64,000 bases of DNA from an uncultured Sulfitobacter sp. (GTDB lineage: Bacteria; Pseudomonadota; Alphaproteobacteria; Rhodobacterales; Rhodobacteraceae): positions 744,001-808,000 of the forward strand of contig CANLOQ010000002.1 of assembly GCA_947492925.1 (NCBI GenBank), written 5' to 3'. This document shows, in pieces, positions 34,936 to 44,556 of the stretch. A model generated the notes under the pieces. It was not told where the DNA came from. It saw only the letters and a program-made list of their open reading frames with translations, and made no database searches. How positions within the stretch are numbered: position 1 is the first letter of the stretch; each line of letters opens with the position of its first letter. A program made the position numbers and the translations under genes.

Positions 34936-36768
34936 ATGCTCGACACCACCAACGCTGCACCCATTGCGCAAATCAAGGGGCTTCGGGTCGAATTTCAGAC
35001 CAAGGACGGGCCTGTTGTCGGGGTGGAAGACGTCAGCTTTGACATCAATCCCGGAGAGACGGTTTGTGTGGTGGGCGAATCTGGCTCCGGTAAATCGGTA
35101 TCGTCGCTGTCGCTGATGCGGTTGGTTGAATACGGGGGCGGTGAGATTTCGGGCGGCACGATGCTGTTTGATCGTCCGGGGGGCGACCAGATTGATCTGG
35201 CCAAGACCGATCCGGCCAAGATGCGCGGCATTCGCGGGAATGAAATCGGGATGATTTTTCAGGAGCCGATGACGGCGCTGAACCCGGTTTTCACCGTTGG
35301 CAAGCAATTGACCGAAGGGCTGCGGCTGCACAAGAACATGAACAGGCGGCAGGCAGAGGAGCGCGCGCTGGACCTGATGCGTCAGGTGCGCATCCCAGAG
35401 CCGGAGCGGCGGCTGAAACAGTATCCGCATGAATTGTCGGGCGGGATGCGCCAGCGTGTGGTGATCGCAATGGCGCTGGCCTGCGAGCCGAAACTGCTGA
35501 TTGCGGATGAGCCGACAACGGCGCTGGACGTGACCATTCAGGCGGAGATTCTGGCGCTGATGGACCGGCTGAAGCGCGAGACCGGCACGGCGGTGATGTT
35601 TATCACGCACGATATGGCGGTGGTGGCGCAGATGGCTGACCGCGTGGTCGTGATGTTCCGTGGCAACAAGGTTGAGGAAGGCACCGTCGAGGAGATTTTC
35701 GAGAACCCGCAGCATGCCTATACCAAGGCCTTGTTGGCGGCGGTCCCGAAGCTGGGCGAGATGACGGGCAAGGAATATCCCGAACCGATGAAGCTGCTCG
35801 GCTCTGCCGATAAGGAAATTGTGCCGATCAAGGGCACCGAAGAGGTGTTGCTGACGGTCAAGAACCTGACCACACGCTTTCCGGTCAAGGGAGGGTTTTT
35901 CCGGCGTACCGTGGCCAATGTCCATGCGGTCGAGGATCTGTCGTTCACCATCAACAAGGGCCAGACGCTGAGCCTTGTGGGCGAATCCGGTTGCGGTAAA
36001 TCCACCGCCGGGCGGTCAATCCTGCGACTGGTGGAGCCGATGACCGGCGAGATTGATCTGGCGGGCAAGAACATCATGGCGCTGAACCAGCGTCAGCTGC
36101 GCACCGCGCGGCTGGACATGCAGATGATTTTTCAGGATCCGTTCGCGTCGCTGAACCCGCAGATGCAGCTGGCCGATCAGGTGGCCGAACCGATCCACAA
36201 CTTCGGCACGCTGAAGGGGAAGGCCGTGCAGGAACGGGTCGAGATGCTGTTTGACCGGGTCGAGTTGCCGCGGTCTTTCATGCGGCGCTTCCCCCACGAA
36301 CTGTCCGGCGGGCAGCGACAGCGTGTGGCCATCGCGCGGGCCCTCGCGCTCAACCCCAAGCTGATCATTGCGGATGAGGCGGTGAGCGCGCTGGATGTGT
36401 CGGTGCAGGCGCAGGTGCTGAACCTGATGATGGAATTGCAGGAAGAGATGAAGCTGAGTTTCCTCTTTATCTCGCACGATATGGCCGTGGTGGAGCGGGT
36501 CAGCCACTACGTTGGCGTCATGTATCTGGGCCGGATTGTTGAGATTGGCACACGGCAGCAGGTGTTTGAGAACCCCCTGCACAGCTATACGCAGGCGCTG
36601 ATGAAAGCGGTGCCGATTGCCGATCCGCGCAAGCGCAAGGATGAGAAGGATCTCAATTTCAAGCCGATCCCGTCGCCCATTCACCCGCGCAGCTACAAGG
36701 CCGAGCCGTCGGAATACGCCGAGGTCTATCCGGGGCATCATCTGTTGATCACCGACAGCGGGTATTGA
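34936..36768 (+). CDS. Fused double ATPase of a peptide-type ABC transporter (DppD-DppF-like)
   Basis: A 610-residue protein with two complete nucleotide-binding domains. First: Walker A GESGSGKS (47-54), signature LSGGMRQR (about 167). Second: Walker [10 protein letters not shown] (about 350), signature LSGGQRQR (about 456). Each ends in an oligopeptide-type C-terminal extension ([31 protein letters not shown]). It powers the transporter whose permeases are encoded on the other strand. The ATG at 34936 (MLDTTNAAP) is preferred to one 60 bp upstream. An ArgE-like gene starts 2 bp after its stop. Confidence 0.94.
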   Translation: MLDTTNAAPIAQIKGLRVEFQTKDGPVVGVEDVSFDINPGETVCVVGESGSGKSVSSLSLMRLVEYGGGEISGGTMLFDRPGGDQIDLAKTDPAKMRGIRGNEIGMIFQEPMTALNPVFTVGKQLTEGLRLHKNMNRRQAEERALDLMRQVRIPEPERRLKQYPHELSGGMRQRVVIAMALACEPKLLIADEPTTALDVTIQAEILALMDRLKRETGTAVMFITHDMAVVAQMADRVVVMFRGNKVEEGTVEEIFENPQHAYTKALLAAVPKLGEMTGKEYPEPMKLLGSADKEIVPIKGTEEVLLTVKNLTTRFPVKGGFFRRTVANVHAVEDLSFTINKGQTLSLVGESGCGKSTAGRSILRLVEPMTGEIDLAGKNIMALNQRQLRTARLDMQMIFQDPFASLNPQMQLADQVAEPIHNFGTLKGKAVQERVEMLFDRVELPRSFMRRFPHELSGGQRQRVAIARALALNPKLIIADEAVSALDVSVQAQVLNLMMELQEEMKLSFLFISHDMAVVERVSHYVGVMYLGRIVEIGTRQQVFENPLHSYTQALMKAVPIADPRKRKDEKDLNFKPIPSPIHPRSYKAEPSEYAEVYPGHHLLITDSGY

Positions 36769-36770
36769 TC

Positions 36771-37934
36771 ATGGCCGAGCGTCTTAGTCCTTTTGCGCTG
36801 ATGGAAAAGCTGATCAGCTTTCCGACCGTGTCGCGGGACACCAACATTCCGCTGATAGACTGGGTGGCCGATTATCTGGACAGCCACGGGATTGAGAGCC
36901 ACCGCTATGTGGACCCCGATCAACCCAAACACGCGCTTTTTGCCCATGTGGGTCCGTGGGAGGAAGGCGCAATTGTGCTGTCGGGGCACACGGATGTGGT
37001 GCCGGTGGACGGTCAGCCGTGGGACACGGACCCGTTCAGCGTGGTCGAGAAGGACGGCAAATACTACGGACGTGGCACCTGCGACATGAAAGGGTTCGAC
37101 GCGCTGGCGCTTTGGGCGCTGGTCGAGGCGCACCATGCGGGTGTCAAACGCCCGTTGCAGATCGCGCTGAGCTTTGACGAAGAAGTCGGCTGCACCGGTG
37201 CGCCACCGATGATCCGGGCCATGCAGCCCGTGCTGCCCAAGGGATCGGCGGCCATCATCGGAGAGCCGTCGACGATGCAGGCGGTCACGGGGCACAAGGG
37301 CGGGATTGGCTTTGACACTCATGTGGTGGGGTTTGAGGTGCATTCGTCCCTGCTGCACACGGGCGTCAATGCAATCATGGCCGGAGCCAAGCTGATCGAA
37401 TGGGCCAATGAGATGAACAGCGCAAACATGGCCGCGCCGCCGACCGATTTGGCCGCGATGTTCGAGCCGCCGTTCACAACCTGCCACGTGGGTATGATTC
37501 AGGGCGGCACGGCGCATAACATCACCGCCAAGGACTGTCGCTTTGCGATGGATTTCCGTGTGGTGCCGGGTGAGGACAAGGAAAAATGGGCGACCGCCTA
37601 TCTTGAAAAGGTGCGCGCGGTCGAGGCGCAGATGCAGGCAGTGGTGCCGGAGACGCGGATCGAGATCACGCCGCGTTTCGACGTGCCCGCGCTGCAACCC
37701 GAAGAGGACGGCGCGGCGGAGACGCTGGTGCGCCAGATTACCGGTGACAACGCCAGCCACAAGGTCAGCTATGGCACGGAAGCGGGCCAGTTTCAGGAGG
37801 CGGGCTATTCCGCCGTGATCTGCGGGCCCGGCGATATCGGTCAGGCGCATCAGCCCAACGAATTTATCGAAGTGGCGCAGTTCAACGCGGGCCATGATTT
37901 CATGCGCAAACTGCTGGCGCGCCTGTCCGCGTGA
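36771..37934 (+). CDS. argE: Acetylornithine deacetylase (ArgE-like M20 peptidase)
   Basis: A 387-residue M20 metallopeptidase. LSGHTDVVPVDGQPW contains the first metal ligand His with the catalytic Asp two residues on; YYGRGTCDMKGFDAL contains the bridging Asp; FDEEVGCTGA contains the Glu pair. A dimerisation domain lies at about 180-290. ArgE removes acetyl from N-acetylornithine. Here it starts 2 bp after the transporter ATPase, which suggests catabolic de-acylation of an imported compound instead of arginine synthesis; this is inference. Confidence 0.85.
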   Translation: MAERLSPFALMEKLISFPTVSRDTNIPLIDWVADYLDSHGIESHRYVDPDQPKHALFAHVGPWEEGAIVLSGHTDVVPVDGQPWDTDPFSVVEKDGKYYGRGTCDMKGFDALALWALVEAHHAGVKRPLQIALSFDEEVGCTGAPPMIRAMQPVLPKGSAAIIGEPSTMQAVTGHKGGIGFDTHVVGFEVHSSLLHTGVNAIMAGAKLIEWANEMNSANMAAPPTDLAAMFEPPFTTCHVGMIQGGTAHNITAKDCRFAMDFRVVPGEDKEKWATAYLEKVRAVEAQMQAVVPETRIEITPRFDVPALQPEEDGAAETLVRQITGDNASHKVSYGTEAGQFQEAGYSAVICGPGDIGQAHQPNEFIEVAQFNAGHDFMRKLLARLSA

Positions 37935-37979
37935 TCCGCGCGGGGCGGTCCGGATCGGGGGGCGGTGCCTGCGGGTCTG

Positions 37980-38025
37980 TTGCCCCTGCGGGCTGGGGCA
38001 AAGGCGGGCGGCGCGGTGCCGCGCC
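37980..38025 (+). promoter_or_regulatory. Two hairpins between argE-like and DAO genes
   Basis: TTGCCCC-N8-GGGGCAA (37980-38001) and GGCGCGG-TG-CCGCGCC (38010-38025). No T-tract follows. They may slow polymerase or protect mRNA ends within the operon. Confidence 0.4.
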
Positions 38026-38067
38026 TTCCGGCGCAGGGCGGGTGCTCAAAGGATTGTGTTGCCGGAA

Positions 38068-39417
38068 ATGTTTCATCCTTTCGTGATTTCCGAACGCACG
38101 CCGGTCACCTACGCCGGGACACCGCCCGCGCGGGCGGATGTGGTGGTGATTGGCGGTGGTGTGATCGGGGTTTGCACGGCGCTTTATCTGGCGCGCGGCG
38201 GGCAGAATGTGGTGTTGCTGGAAAAAGGGCGCATCGCGGGTGAGCAGTCCTCGCGCAACTGGGGCTGGATACGCCAGCAGGGACGCGATGCGGCGGAGCT
38301 GCCCATCATGGTTGAGGCGGCGCGCCGCTGGCGGGAGCTGGCCCGCGAGACCAATGTGGATTTTGGCCTGCGGCAGGGGGGCGTGACGTATCTGTCGCGC
38401 AGCCAGCGCAACCTTGAGCGGGATGCGGCATGGCTGCGGATCGCGGCAAACTGTGATCTGGACACGCGGCTGTTGTCGTCAGAGGAAGTGGCCAGGATGT
38501 TTCCCGGCATCAGGGGGCCGTTTGCGGGTGCCTTGCATACGCCGTCGGACATGCGGGCAGAGCCGTGGCTGGCGGTGCCTGCGCTGGCGGGCGTTGCTGT
38601 ACGGGCGGGTGCGCGGCTGATTGAAGGCTGTGCGGTGCGCAGTCTTGATCTGGCCGCAGGGCGGGTTGCCGGAGTGGTGACCGAAGCGGGCCGGATCGCT
38701 GCCAGCACTGTGGTGCTGGCGGGCGGTGCCTGGTCCGCGCTGATGCTGCGCAATCACGGCGTGTCGATTCCGCAGCTGAGCGTGCGCGAGAATGTCATGG
38801 CGACCCATGCGTTGCCCGAGGTGACCCTTGGCGCGGCGGCGGATGACAAGGTGGCCTTTCGCAGGCGCGCGGACGGTGGCTATACCCTGTCATCCGTGGG
38901 CATCTCCGAGCTGTTTGTGGGGCCGGATGCCTTTCGGGCCTTGCCGAAATACCTGCCGCAGTTGCGTGCGGGCCCGTTCAAGCAGCAGTATCTTCCGGCG
39001 GCTCCCGCTGGCTTTCCCGATGGGTGGACGACCCGGCGGCGCTGGGATGCCGATGTGCCCGGGCCCTTTGAGGCCACACGCGTTTTGAATCCGACGCCGA
39101 ACAAGCGGCAGCTTGAGCGCCTGCACCGTCGTTTTGCGCGGCTGTTCCCGGCGATGCCACCTGTAACGGTGCGCGCAAGCTGGGCGGGGATGATTGATAC
39201 GATGCCCGATGTGGTGCCGGTGGTGGATCATATCGCCGCGCTGCCGGGGCTGGTGGTGGGCACCGGCATGTCCGGCCACGGCTTTGGCATCGGGCCGGGG
39301 ATGGGGCGCGTTTTGGCCGCACTGGTCACCGGTGACGCGGTAGGGCATGATCTGCACAGATTTCGCAGCGACCGGTTCAGCGACGGCTCTGCGATCCAAT
39401 TGGGGGACGTGCTTTAG
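38068..39417 (+). CDS. FAD-dependent oxidoreductase (DAO family)
   Basis: A 449-residue flavoprotein. VVVIGGGVIGVCTALYLARG (about 25-44) is the GxGxxG FAD motif, then VVLLEKGRIAGEQSSRNWGWIRQQGRD, where SxRNwGWIRqQGRD is characteristic of DAO-family amine oxidases. C-terminal FAD contact: VVGTGMSGHGFGIGPGMGR. It probably oxidises an amino acid or secondary amine. The ATG at 38068 is chosen; a TTG at 38059 has AAAGGA 6 nt upstream and is possible. It lies between two M20 genes. Confidence 0.88.
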   Translation: MFHPFVISERTPVTYAGTPPARADVVVIGGGVIGVCTALYLARGGQNVVLLEKGRIAGEQSSRNWGWIRQQGRDAAELPIMVEAARRWRELARETNVDFGLRQGGVTYLSRSQRNLERDAAWLRIAANCDLDTRLLSSEEVARMFPGIRGPFAGALHTPSDMRAEPWLAVPALAGVAVRAGARLIEGCAVRSLDLAAGRVAGVVTEAGRIAASTVVLAGGAWSALMLRNHGVSIPQLSVRENVMATHALPEVTLGAAADDKVAFRRRADGGYTLSSVGISELFVGPDAFRALPKYLPQLRAGPFKQQYLPAAPAGFPDGWTTRRRWDADVPGPFEATRVLNPTPNKRQLERLHRRFARLFPAMPPVTVRASWAGMIDTMPDVVPVVDHIAALPGLVVGTGMSGHGFGIGPGMGRVLAALVTGDAVGHDLHRFRSDRFSDGSAIQLGDVL

Positions 39418-39453
39418 CGCGGCCAGCCGTGCAGAATGAAGGACCAACCCGCG

Positions 39454-40623
39454 ATGCCGATCAAGAACCGTTTTGCCGAAACCCACGCCGAGATCACCGC
39501 GTGGCGGCGGCATTTGCACCAGCACCCCGAACTGATGTTCGACGTGCACGAGACTGCCCGTTTTGTCGAGGACAAGCTGCGCAGCTTCGGGATTACCGAC
39601 ATTACCTCGGGCATCGGGCAAACCGGTGTTGTGGCCGTGATTGAGGGGCGCAGCACCCTATCGGGCCGCACGGTCGGGCTGCGTGCGGATATGGACGCGC
39701 TGCCGATCCATGAAGCCACGGGACTGGAATATGCATCGAAGGTGCCGGGCAAGATGCATGCCTGCGGGCATGACGGACATACGGCGATGCTCTTGGGTGC
39801 GGCGCAGTATTTGCAGGAGACGCGCAATTTTGATGGCCGTGTGGTGCTGATTTTCCAGCCCGCCGAAGAGGGCGGCGGCGGCGGCAATGAGATGGTCAAG
39901 GACGGGCTGATGGACCGCTGGAGCATCGACGAGGTCTATGGGATGCACAACATGCCATTCTATCCGGTTGGTCAGTTTGCGATCCGCAAGGGTGCGCTGC
40001 TGGCGGCAACTGATCAGTTCGATATAGTGATTGACGGCAAAGGGGGCCATGCGGCGGCCCCGCATGAGGCGGTCGATGCCAATCTGGCGGCTGCGCATGT
40101 GGTCGTGGCCCTGCAGGCCATTGCGTCGCGCAACGTCGATCCGGTCAAACAGGTGGTGGTGTCTGTCTGTACGCTGCAATCGGATACCGACAGCCACAAC
40201 GTGTTGCCCCAGACTGTCAAGCTGCGCGGCACGGTGCGCACGCTGGATGAGGATGTTCGCGATCTGGCCGAGGCGCGGCTGCGCGACATCGTCACCCATA
40301 CCGCCGCCGCCCATCAGTGCCGGGCCGATATTGACTACGAGCGCGGCTATCCCGTGACCGTGAACCATGAAGCGGAAACCGATTTCGCGGTGGAAGCGGC
40401 GGAACGGGTCAGCCCCGGTGTCTGGCGCGACACGCCGCCCATCATGGCGGGCGAGGATTTTTCCTACATGCTGAACGCGCGGCCCGGTGCCTATATGATG
40501 ATCGGCAACGGTGAGGAGGGCGCGACGGTGCACCACCCGATGTATGATTTCAACGACGAGGCGATCCCGGCGGGGTGTTCGTGGTTTGCCGAGGTGGTCG
40601 AGACGCGGCTGAAAGCGGGGTGA
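39454..40623 (+). CDS. M20 family amidohydrolase (hippurate hydrolase-like), paralogue 1
   Basis: A 389-residue member of the M20D amidohydrolases (hippuricase, IAA-amino acid hydrolase type). LRADMDALPIHEATGL and HACGHDGHTAMLLGAAQYL carry the catalytic Asp, Cys/His metal ligands; FQPAEEGGGGG carries the Glu pair. Such enzymes cleave N-acyl amino acids. The start MPIKNRF is chosen because AAGGAC precedes it and the paralogue at 42251 starts the same way (MPVKNRF). It is separated from the DAO gene by 36 bp. Confidence 0.88.
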   Translation: MPIKNRFAETHAEITAWRRHLHQHPELMFDVHETARFVEDKLRSFGITDITSGIGQTGVVAVIEGRSTLSGRTVGLRADMDALPIHEATGLEYASKVPGKMHACGHDGHTAMLLGAAQYLQETRNFDGRVVLIFQPAEEGGGGGNEMVKDGLMDRWSIDEVYGMHNMPFYPVGQFAIRKGALLAATDQFDIVIDGKGGHAAAPHEAVDANLAAAHVVVALQAIASRNVDPVKQVVVSVCTLQSDTDSHNVLPQTVKLRGTVRTLDEDVRDLAEARLRDIVTHTAAAHQCRADIDYERGYPVTVNHEAETDFAVEAAERVSPGVWRDTPPIMAGEDFSYMLNARPGAYMMIGNGEEGATVHHPMYDFNDEAIPAGCSWFAEVVETRLKAG

Positions 40624-40638
40624 AGCCCGCGCTGATGC

Positions 40639-42027
40639 TTAGCCCTCCCAAAGCTGGGTGCCGGGGTGAAACTGTGACCAGGCGAACCAGAACGCCTGAT
40701 GGCTGCCCAGATCGTTGCCCGCTGCGTCCACGGCCTTGATGCCGCCGGCGTCCAGCACCAGACGCACGTTTTCGACCCTAATGTCGGCCCCGGTGCGCAG
40801 CGCGACCAATGCGGTATTGCGCGGGAAGGCAACCGGGGTGCCGGAGGCGGTGACGATGCCGATCACATCCTCGTGGACCGGCAGGCGCGGATCAACGTCG
40901 CCCACGGGAAAGATCGGGCCATCGGCATCGCGCCCGTTGCGGAAATCAAAGTCGCGCCCCAGCGCCAGTGCCTCAACCAGTACGGTGGTTTGCGGATGCT
41001 CTGACTTCCACGTGCCCCAGTCTGTCGTGATCACGCTGGCCTGTTCCAGCTCAAGCCCGCGCGCGGCCAGCGGGCCCGTGACGGCTTTGCCCAGAAATGT
41101 ATCGAAGACCGAATAGGTGTTCACATCGAACATCACCTTGTTGGACCGGATCAGCAGGCCGGAGGTGCGCAGCACCGGGCGTTTGACACCGGCGGGCAAT
41201 CTGTCGGTGAAATAGGCCTGCGCGGCCCCGCACAGCGTGCAATATGGAATGCCCAGATCGCGGCCCCCCAGCGTGTCGTTGACCATCTCGCGCACTTCCA
41301 TGATGCGGCGTGGATAGGCGCGGGCCTCGCCGTTGATCTCAATGCCAAAGACGATGTCGCTGTCCTTGAGCCACGTTGCCTCAGCGGCGGTGCTGACGTC
41401 GGGGTTGTCCGCTGCGGGGATGCAATTGCATTCCTCGTCGGTCTGGCCGAAGGGGCGGGCATCAATGGGCACACCGCCCCATGACACCAGCCGCCAGTCG
41501 ATGTCACCCTTCACAAACAGCGGCTCCCAATCGGGGATGATGCTGGTAAAGATCGACCGTTTGGCCTCAAGGTAGTCAGGGGGTGCGGGAATGTCCCATG
41601 CGATCAGGTGATCGGTGACGATGCCCCATTGGTTGCGGCGTGGGGGCTTGATTTCAAGCAGGCTGGCCGCGCCGTCGCTGAGCAGGCCGGTTAACTGTCG
41701 CCCCGGGGCAAAACGCATCAGATCTGCGATGATCCACACCAGGCGGGCGTCCTTTGTGGCCACAAGAGTGGCCAATGCTGCCTCCTGCGCCGCGCCCCAG
41801 CCGCCGTTTGCAAAGGTGTCCACGGCAATGGTGCGCACGGCGGCCTGTGTTTCGGGCGCGAGGGGGCCTTCGGGCAGGGCGGGCGGCGTGCCGAACTGTT
41901 CTGTTACATAAAGCGGCAGCGTTTCGGTCTGCTGTGCGGTCAGTTTTTGTGCGGCGCAGGCCGACAGCGTTGCACAAAGGGCCAGCAACAGCAGACGACA
42001 GGTCAGGGAAAAGGGGACAGAGGACAT
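40639..42027 (-). CDS. DUF3179 lipoprotein
   Basis: A 462-residue protein of the DUF3179 family. The N-terminus is a lipoprotein signal (LLLLALCATLSAC, lipobox LSAC, Cys about 20). Family motifs follow: VFGIEINGEARAYPRRIMEVREMVND and IPYCTLCGAAQAYF, with two Cys in C-x2-C that may bind metal, and GLLIRSNKVMFDVNTYSVFDTFLG. The role is unknown. It is oriented opposite to the two M20 genes that flank it. GAAAGGTCACCGC precedes the ATG. Confidence 0.85.
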   Translation of the reverse strand: MSSVPFSLTCRLLLLALCATLSACAAQKLTAQQTETLPLYVTEQFGTPPALPEGPLAPETQAAVRTIAVDTFANGGWGAAQEAALATLVATKDARLVWIIADLMRFAPGRQLTGLLSDGAASLLEIKPPRRNQWGIVTDHLIAWDIPAPPDYLEAKRSIFTSIIPDWEPLFVKGDIDWRLVSWGGVPIDARPFGQTDEECNCIPAADNPDVSTAAEATWLKDSDIVFGIEINGEARAYPRRIMEVREMVNDTLGGRDLGIPYCTLCGAAQAYFTDRLPAGVKRPVLRTSGLLIRSNKVMFDVNTYSVFDTFLGKAVTGPLAARGLELEQASVITTDWGTWKSEHPQTTVLVEALALGRDFDFRNGRDADGPIFPVGDVDPRLPVHEDVIGIVTASGTPVAFPRNTALVALRTGADIRVENVRLVLDAGGIKAVDAAGNDLGSHQAFWFAWSQFHPGTQLWEG

Positions 42028-42250
42028 GCGGTGACCTTTCGACAGGTGGCAGAGGCAGCGGAAACGCCGGTGTTCGGCGTGAGTGTCGCGGGAGTTGCGC
42101 GCAAAAGCCAATCACGTTGGTGACACTTCATGGTGAGCGGCGCGGTATCCTGTGCGATCTTCCGGGGGTTGTGTCATCGGCTGGCCCTTTGCACTTTGGT
42201 GCCGGTGGCGTATTCGGGTGGCTCTAGTCACTTCACCAAAGGAACCCGCC

Positions 42251-43417
42251 ATGCCCGTCAAGAACCGATTTGCCGAACTGCACGACGACATCACCGCATG
42301 GCGGCGTGATCTGCACGAGAACCCGGAGATCCTGTTCGAGACGCACCGCACGGCGGCCACCGTGGCGGACAAACTGCGCGCCTTTGGCTGTGACGAGGTG
42401 GTCGAAGGCATCGGCCGCACGGGCGTTGTGGGTGTGATCAGGGGCAAGACGCAAGGCTCGGGCAAGGTGATCGGGCTGCGTGCGGATATGGATGCGCTGC
42501 CGATCCCCGAACAAACGGGTCTGCCCTATGCCTCCAAGGTGCCCGATGCGATGCACGCCTGCGGGCACGACGGACATACCGCGATGCTGCTGGGAGCGGC
42601 GCAGTATCTGGCGGAAACGCGCAATTTCGACGGGACTTGCGTGGTGATCTTTCAGCCCGCCGAAGAGGGCGGCGGCGGCGGCAAAGAGATGTGTGACGAC
42701 GGTATGATGGACCGTTGGGGCATTCAGGAAGTCTACGGCATGCACAACTGGCCCGGCATGCCGACGGGGTCTTTCGGCATCCGCACGGGTCCGTTCTTTG
42801 CCGCGACCGATTTGCTGAGCATCGAGATCGAAGGGCTGGGCGGGCATGCGGCCAAGCCGCAGGATACCGTCGATACGATGGTGGTGACGGCGCATATCAT
42901 CACGGCATTGCAGACGATTGTGAGCCGGAACGCGGACCCGATCAGCAATATCGTGGTATCCATCACCTCGATTGAAAGTTCGTCCAAGGCGTTCAACGTG
43001 ATCCCGCAGCGGATCAACCTGATGGGCACGGTGCGCACCCTGTCAAACGATCTGCGCGATCTGGCGGAAAAGCGGGTGAACGAGATTTGCAGCGGGATTG
43101 CGGCGACTTTCGGCGCGAAAGCCACGGTGGATTATAAACGCAACTATCCGGTGATGGTGAACCACCCCGAGCAGACAGAGTTTGCGGCAGAGGTGGCGCG
43201 CGGGATTTCGGGGCAGTGTGACGAGGCACCGCTGGTGATGGGGGGCGAGGATTTCGCCTTTATGCTGGAAGAGCGGCCCGGTGCTTATATCCTTGTCGGC
43301 AACGGGACCGACGGCGCGATGGTGCATCACCCGCTTTATGACTTCAACGATGAGGCCATTCCGGCGGCCTGTAGCTGGTGGGCGGGGATTGTAGAGCAGC
43401 GGATGCCGGCGGGGTGA
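42251..43417 (+). CDS. M20 family amidohydrolase, paralogue 2
   Basis: A 388-residue paralogue of the protein at 39454, highly similar throughout (ITAWRRDLHENPEILFE, LRADMDALPIPEQTGLPYASKVP, HACGHDGHTAMLLGAAQYLAETRNFDG, FQPAEEGGGGGKEM). All catalytic residues are kept. AAAGGAACCCGCC precedes the ATG. The pair looks like a duplication followed by insertion of the DUF3179 gene between the copies, or duplication around it. Differences cluster in the dimerisation domain (about 185-300), so substrates may differ. Confidence 0.88.
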   Translation: MPVKNRFAELHDDITAWRRDLHENPEILFETHRTAATVADKLRAFGCDEVVEGIGRTGVVGVIRGKTQGSGKVIGLRADMDALPIPEQTGLPYASKVPDAMHACGHDGHTAMLLGAAQYLAETRNFDGTCVVIFQPAEEGGGGGKEMCDDGMMDRWGIQEVYGMHNWPGMPTGSFGIRTGPFFAATDLLSIEIEGLGGHAAKPQDTVDTMVVTAHIITALQTIVSRNADPISNIVVSITSIESSSKAFNVIPQRINLMGTVRTLSNDLRDLAEKRVNEICSGIAATFGAKATVDYKRNYPVMVNHPEQTEFAAEVARGISGQCDEAPLVMGGEDFAFMLEERPGAYILVGNGTDGAMVHHPLYDFNDEAIPAACSWWAGIVEQRMPAG

Positions 43418-43456
43418 CCCCATCGCGGGCGTGGTGCGTGCGGATGGCGTGTAGGT

Positions 43457-43478
43457 GAATTGTATTGGAAAGATGAAG
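43457..43478 (+). repeat. TTGGAAAGATGAAG element, copy 2 (orphan)
   Basis: TATTGGAAAGATGAAG at 43463-43478, preceded by GAATTG. It lies between two convergent genes (M20 paralogue 2 and the glycosyltransferase), so no gene follows it on the same strand. The mini-ORF from the ATG at 43473 runs 19 codons into the antisense of the glycosyltransferase and has no start-codon overlap. Confidence 0.65.
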
Positions 43479-43497
43479 CGAGGGGTGCGCGCCGTTG

Positions 43498-44556
43498 TCA
43501 GCCCTGCGACAGGAGGCGGCGGTAGAGGGTGACCAGATCGTCCGCCTCGCGCGTGATGGCGAAGTTTTCAGTGACATGAGGGCGGGTTTTTGCGGCCCAG
43601 TCGCGAAGCGGGCCGGATGGAGCGAGGGCGGCGGAGATGGCGCGGGCCAGGGCCGCCGGGTCATCGCGGGGCACCAATGCGCCTGTCTGCGGGGTCACGA
43701 TTTGCTCGAAGGCGCCCACGCGGGTTGCGATGACCGGGACACCGCAGGCCATCGCCTCGATCGGGGTGAGGCCGAAACCTTCCCAGCGTTGCGGGGCGAC
43801 GTAGAGGTCGAGGACACGGTACCAGTCGGCCATATCCTCGACCGGGACTTCGGGCAGGAAATGGAACCGATCAGCGACACCGCTTTCGGCGGTTTTGTCT
43901 TTGAGGGTCTGGTAGAAGGCGCGGTCCTTGGCAGTGGCGCGGCCCATGATCAGAGCGTGCGCATCGGGCGCGGCGGACATCACTTGTGTCATCGCGGTGC
44001 AGAAAATGTCGGTGCCTTTGGAAGCGCGGATGCGGCCGTAGCACCCGATCAGCCTGCCTTGCACTGGCAGGCCCAGTTGCGCCCGGAGCGCGGTGCGGTC
44101 CGCGGGCGGGTCAAAGCCGTCAAGATCAATACCGTGCATGATGACCTGCGCGGGTGCCTCAAGATAGGCGGCACCGCGTTCGGAGGTGGCCACAACCGCA
44201 TCCATTTGCCGGATGAGCCAGCGGGTAAGGCCAGTTTGTTTGCGTTGAGAGGCGGAGGTGAAGACCAGTTTCAGGCGTTTGCCCAGCAGGTATTTGAGGG
44301 CCAGACCGCCGATCATCTCGATGTTGCGGCGGGCGTGCCAGACGCGGGGGCCGTCGGGGCCGGAGCGCGGCATGGTGATGAGCGTGTGCAGCGGGATTTG
44401 GGGGACATGCGGCGGGATGACGGGGCCGGTGGCGGCGATGCCGATGTGGGTGGACTGGATCGGGACCAGACGGACAACGGTGGCTGTCACCCCCGAAAGG
44501 CGGCGTTTAAAATTGGGGGCAATCACTTGCGCCTTGCGGATGTCGGCTCGGGTCAC
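43498..44556 (-). CDS. Glycosyltransferase, GT4 family (probable LPS core)
   Basis: A 352-residue GT-B glycosyltransferase. The C-terminal donor domain has GRLIGCYGRIRASKGTDIF at about 170-187 and the E-x7-E motif EGFGLTPIEAMACGVPVIA at about 270-288. It starts with GTG and its GTGA overlaps the TGA of waaA, so the two are coupled. Location beside waaA suggests it adds a sugar to the lipopolysaccharide core; donor unknown. Confidence 0.85.
   Translation of the reverse strand: MTRADIRKAQVIAPNFKRRLSGVTATVVRLVPIQSTHIGIAATGPVIPPHVPQIPLHTLITMPRSGPDGPRVWHARRNIEMIGGLALKYLLGKRLKLVFTSASQRKQTGLTRWLIRQMDAVVATSERGAAYLEAPAQVIMHGIDLDGFDPPADRTALRAQLGLPVQGRLIGCYGRIRASKGTDIFCTAMTQVMSAAPDAHALIMGRATAKDRAFYQTLKDKTAESGVADRFHFLPEVPVEDMADWYRVLDLYVAPQRWEGFGLTPIEAMACGVPVIATRVGAFEQIVTPQTGALVPRDDPAALARAISAALAPSGPLRDWAAKTRPHVTENFAITREADDLVTLYRRLLSQG

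Noticed and set aside
43473-43532. 19-codon frame starting in the orphan GATGAAG element
   Set aside because: It runs antisense into the 3' end of the glycosyltransferase gene and has no downstream gene; treated only as part of the repeat copy.
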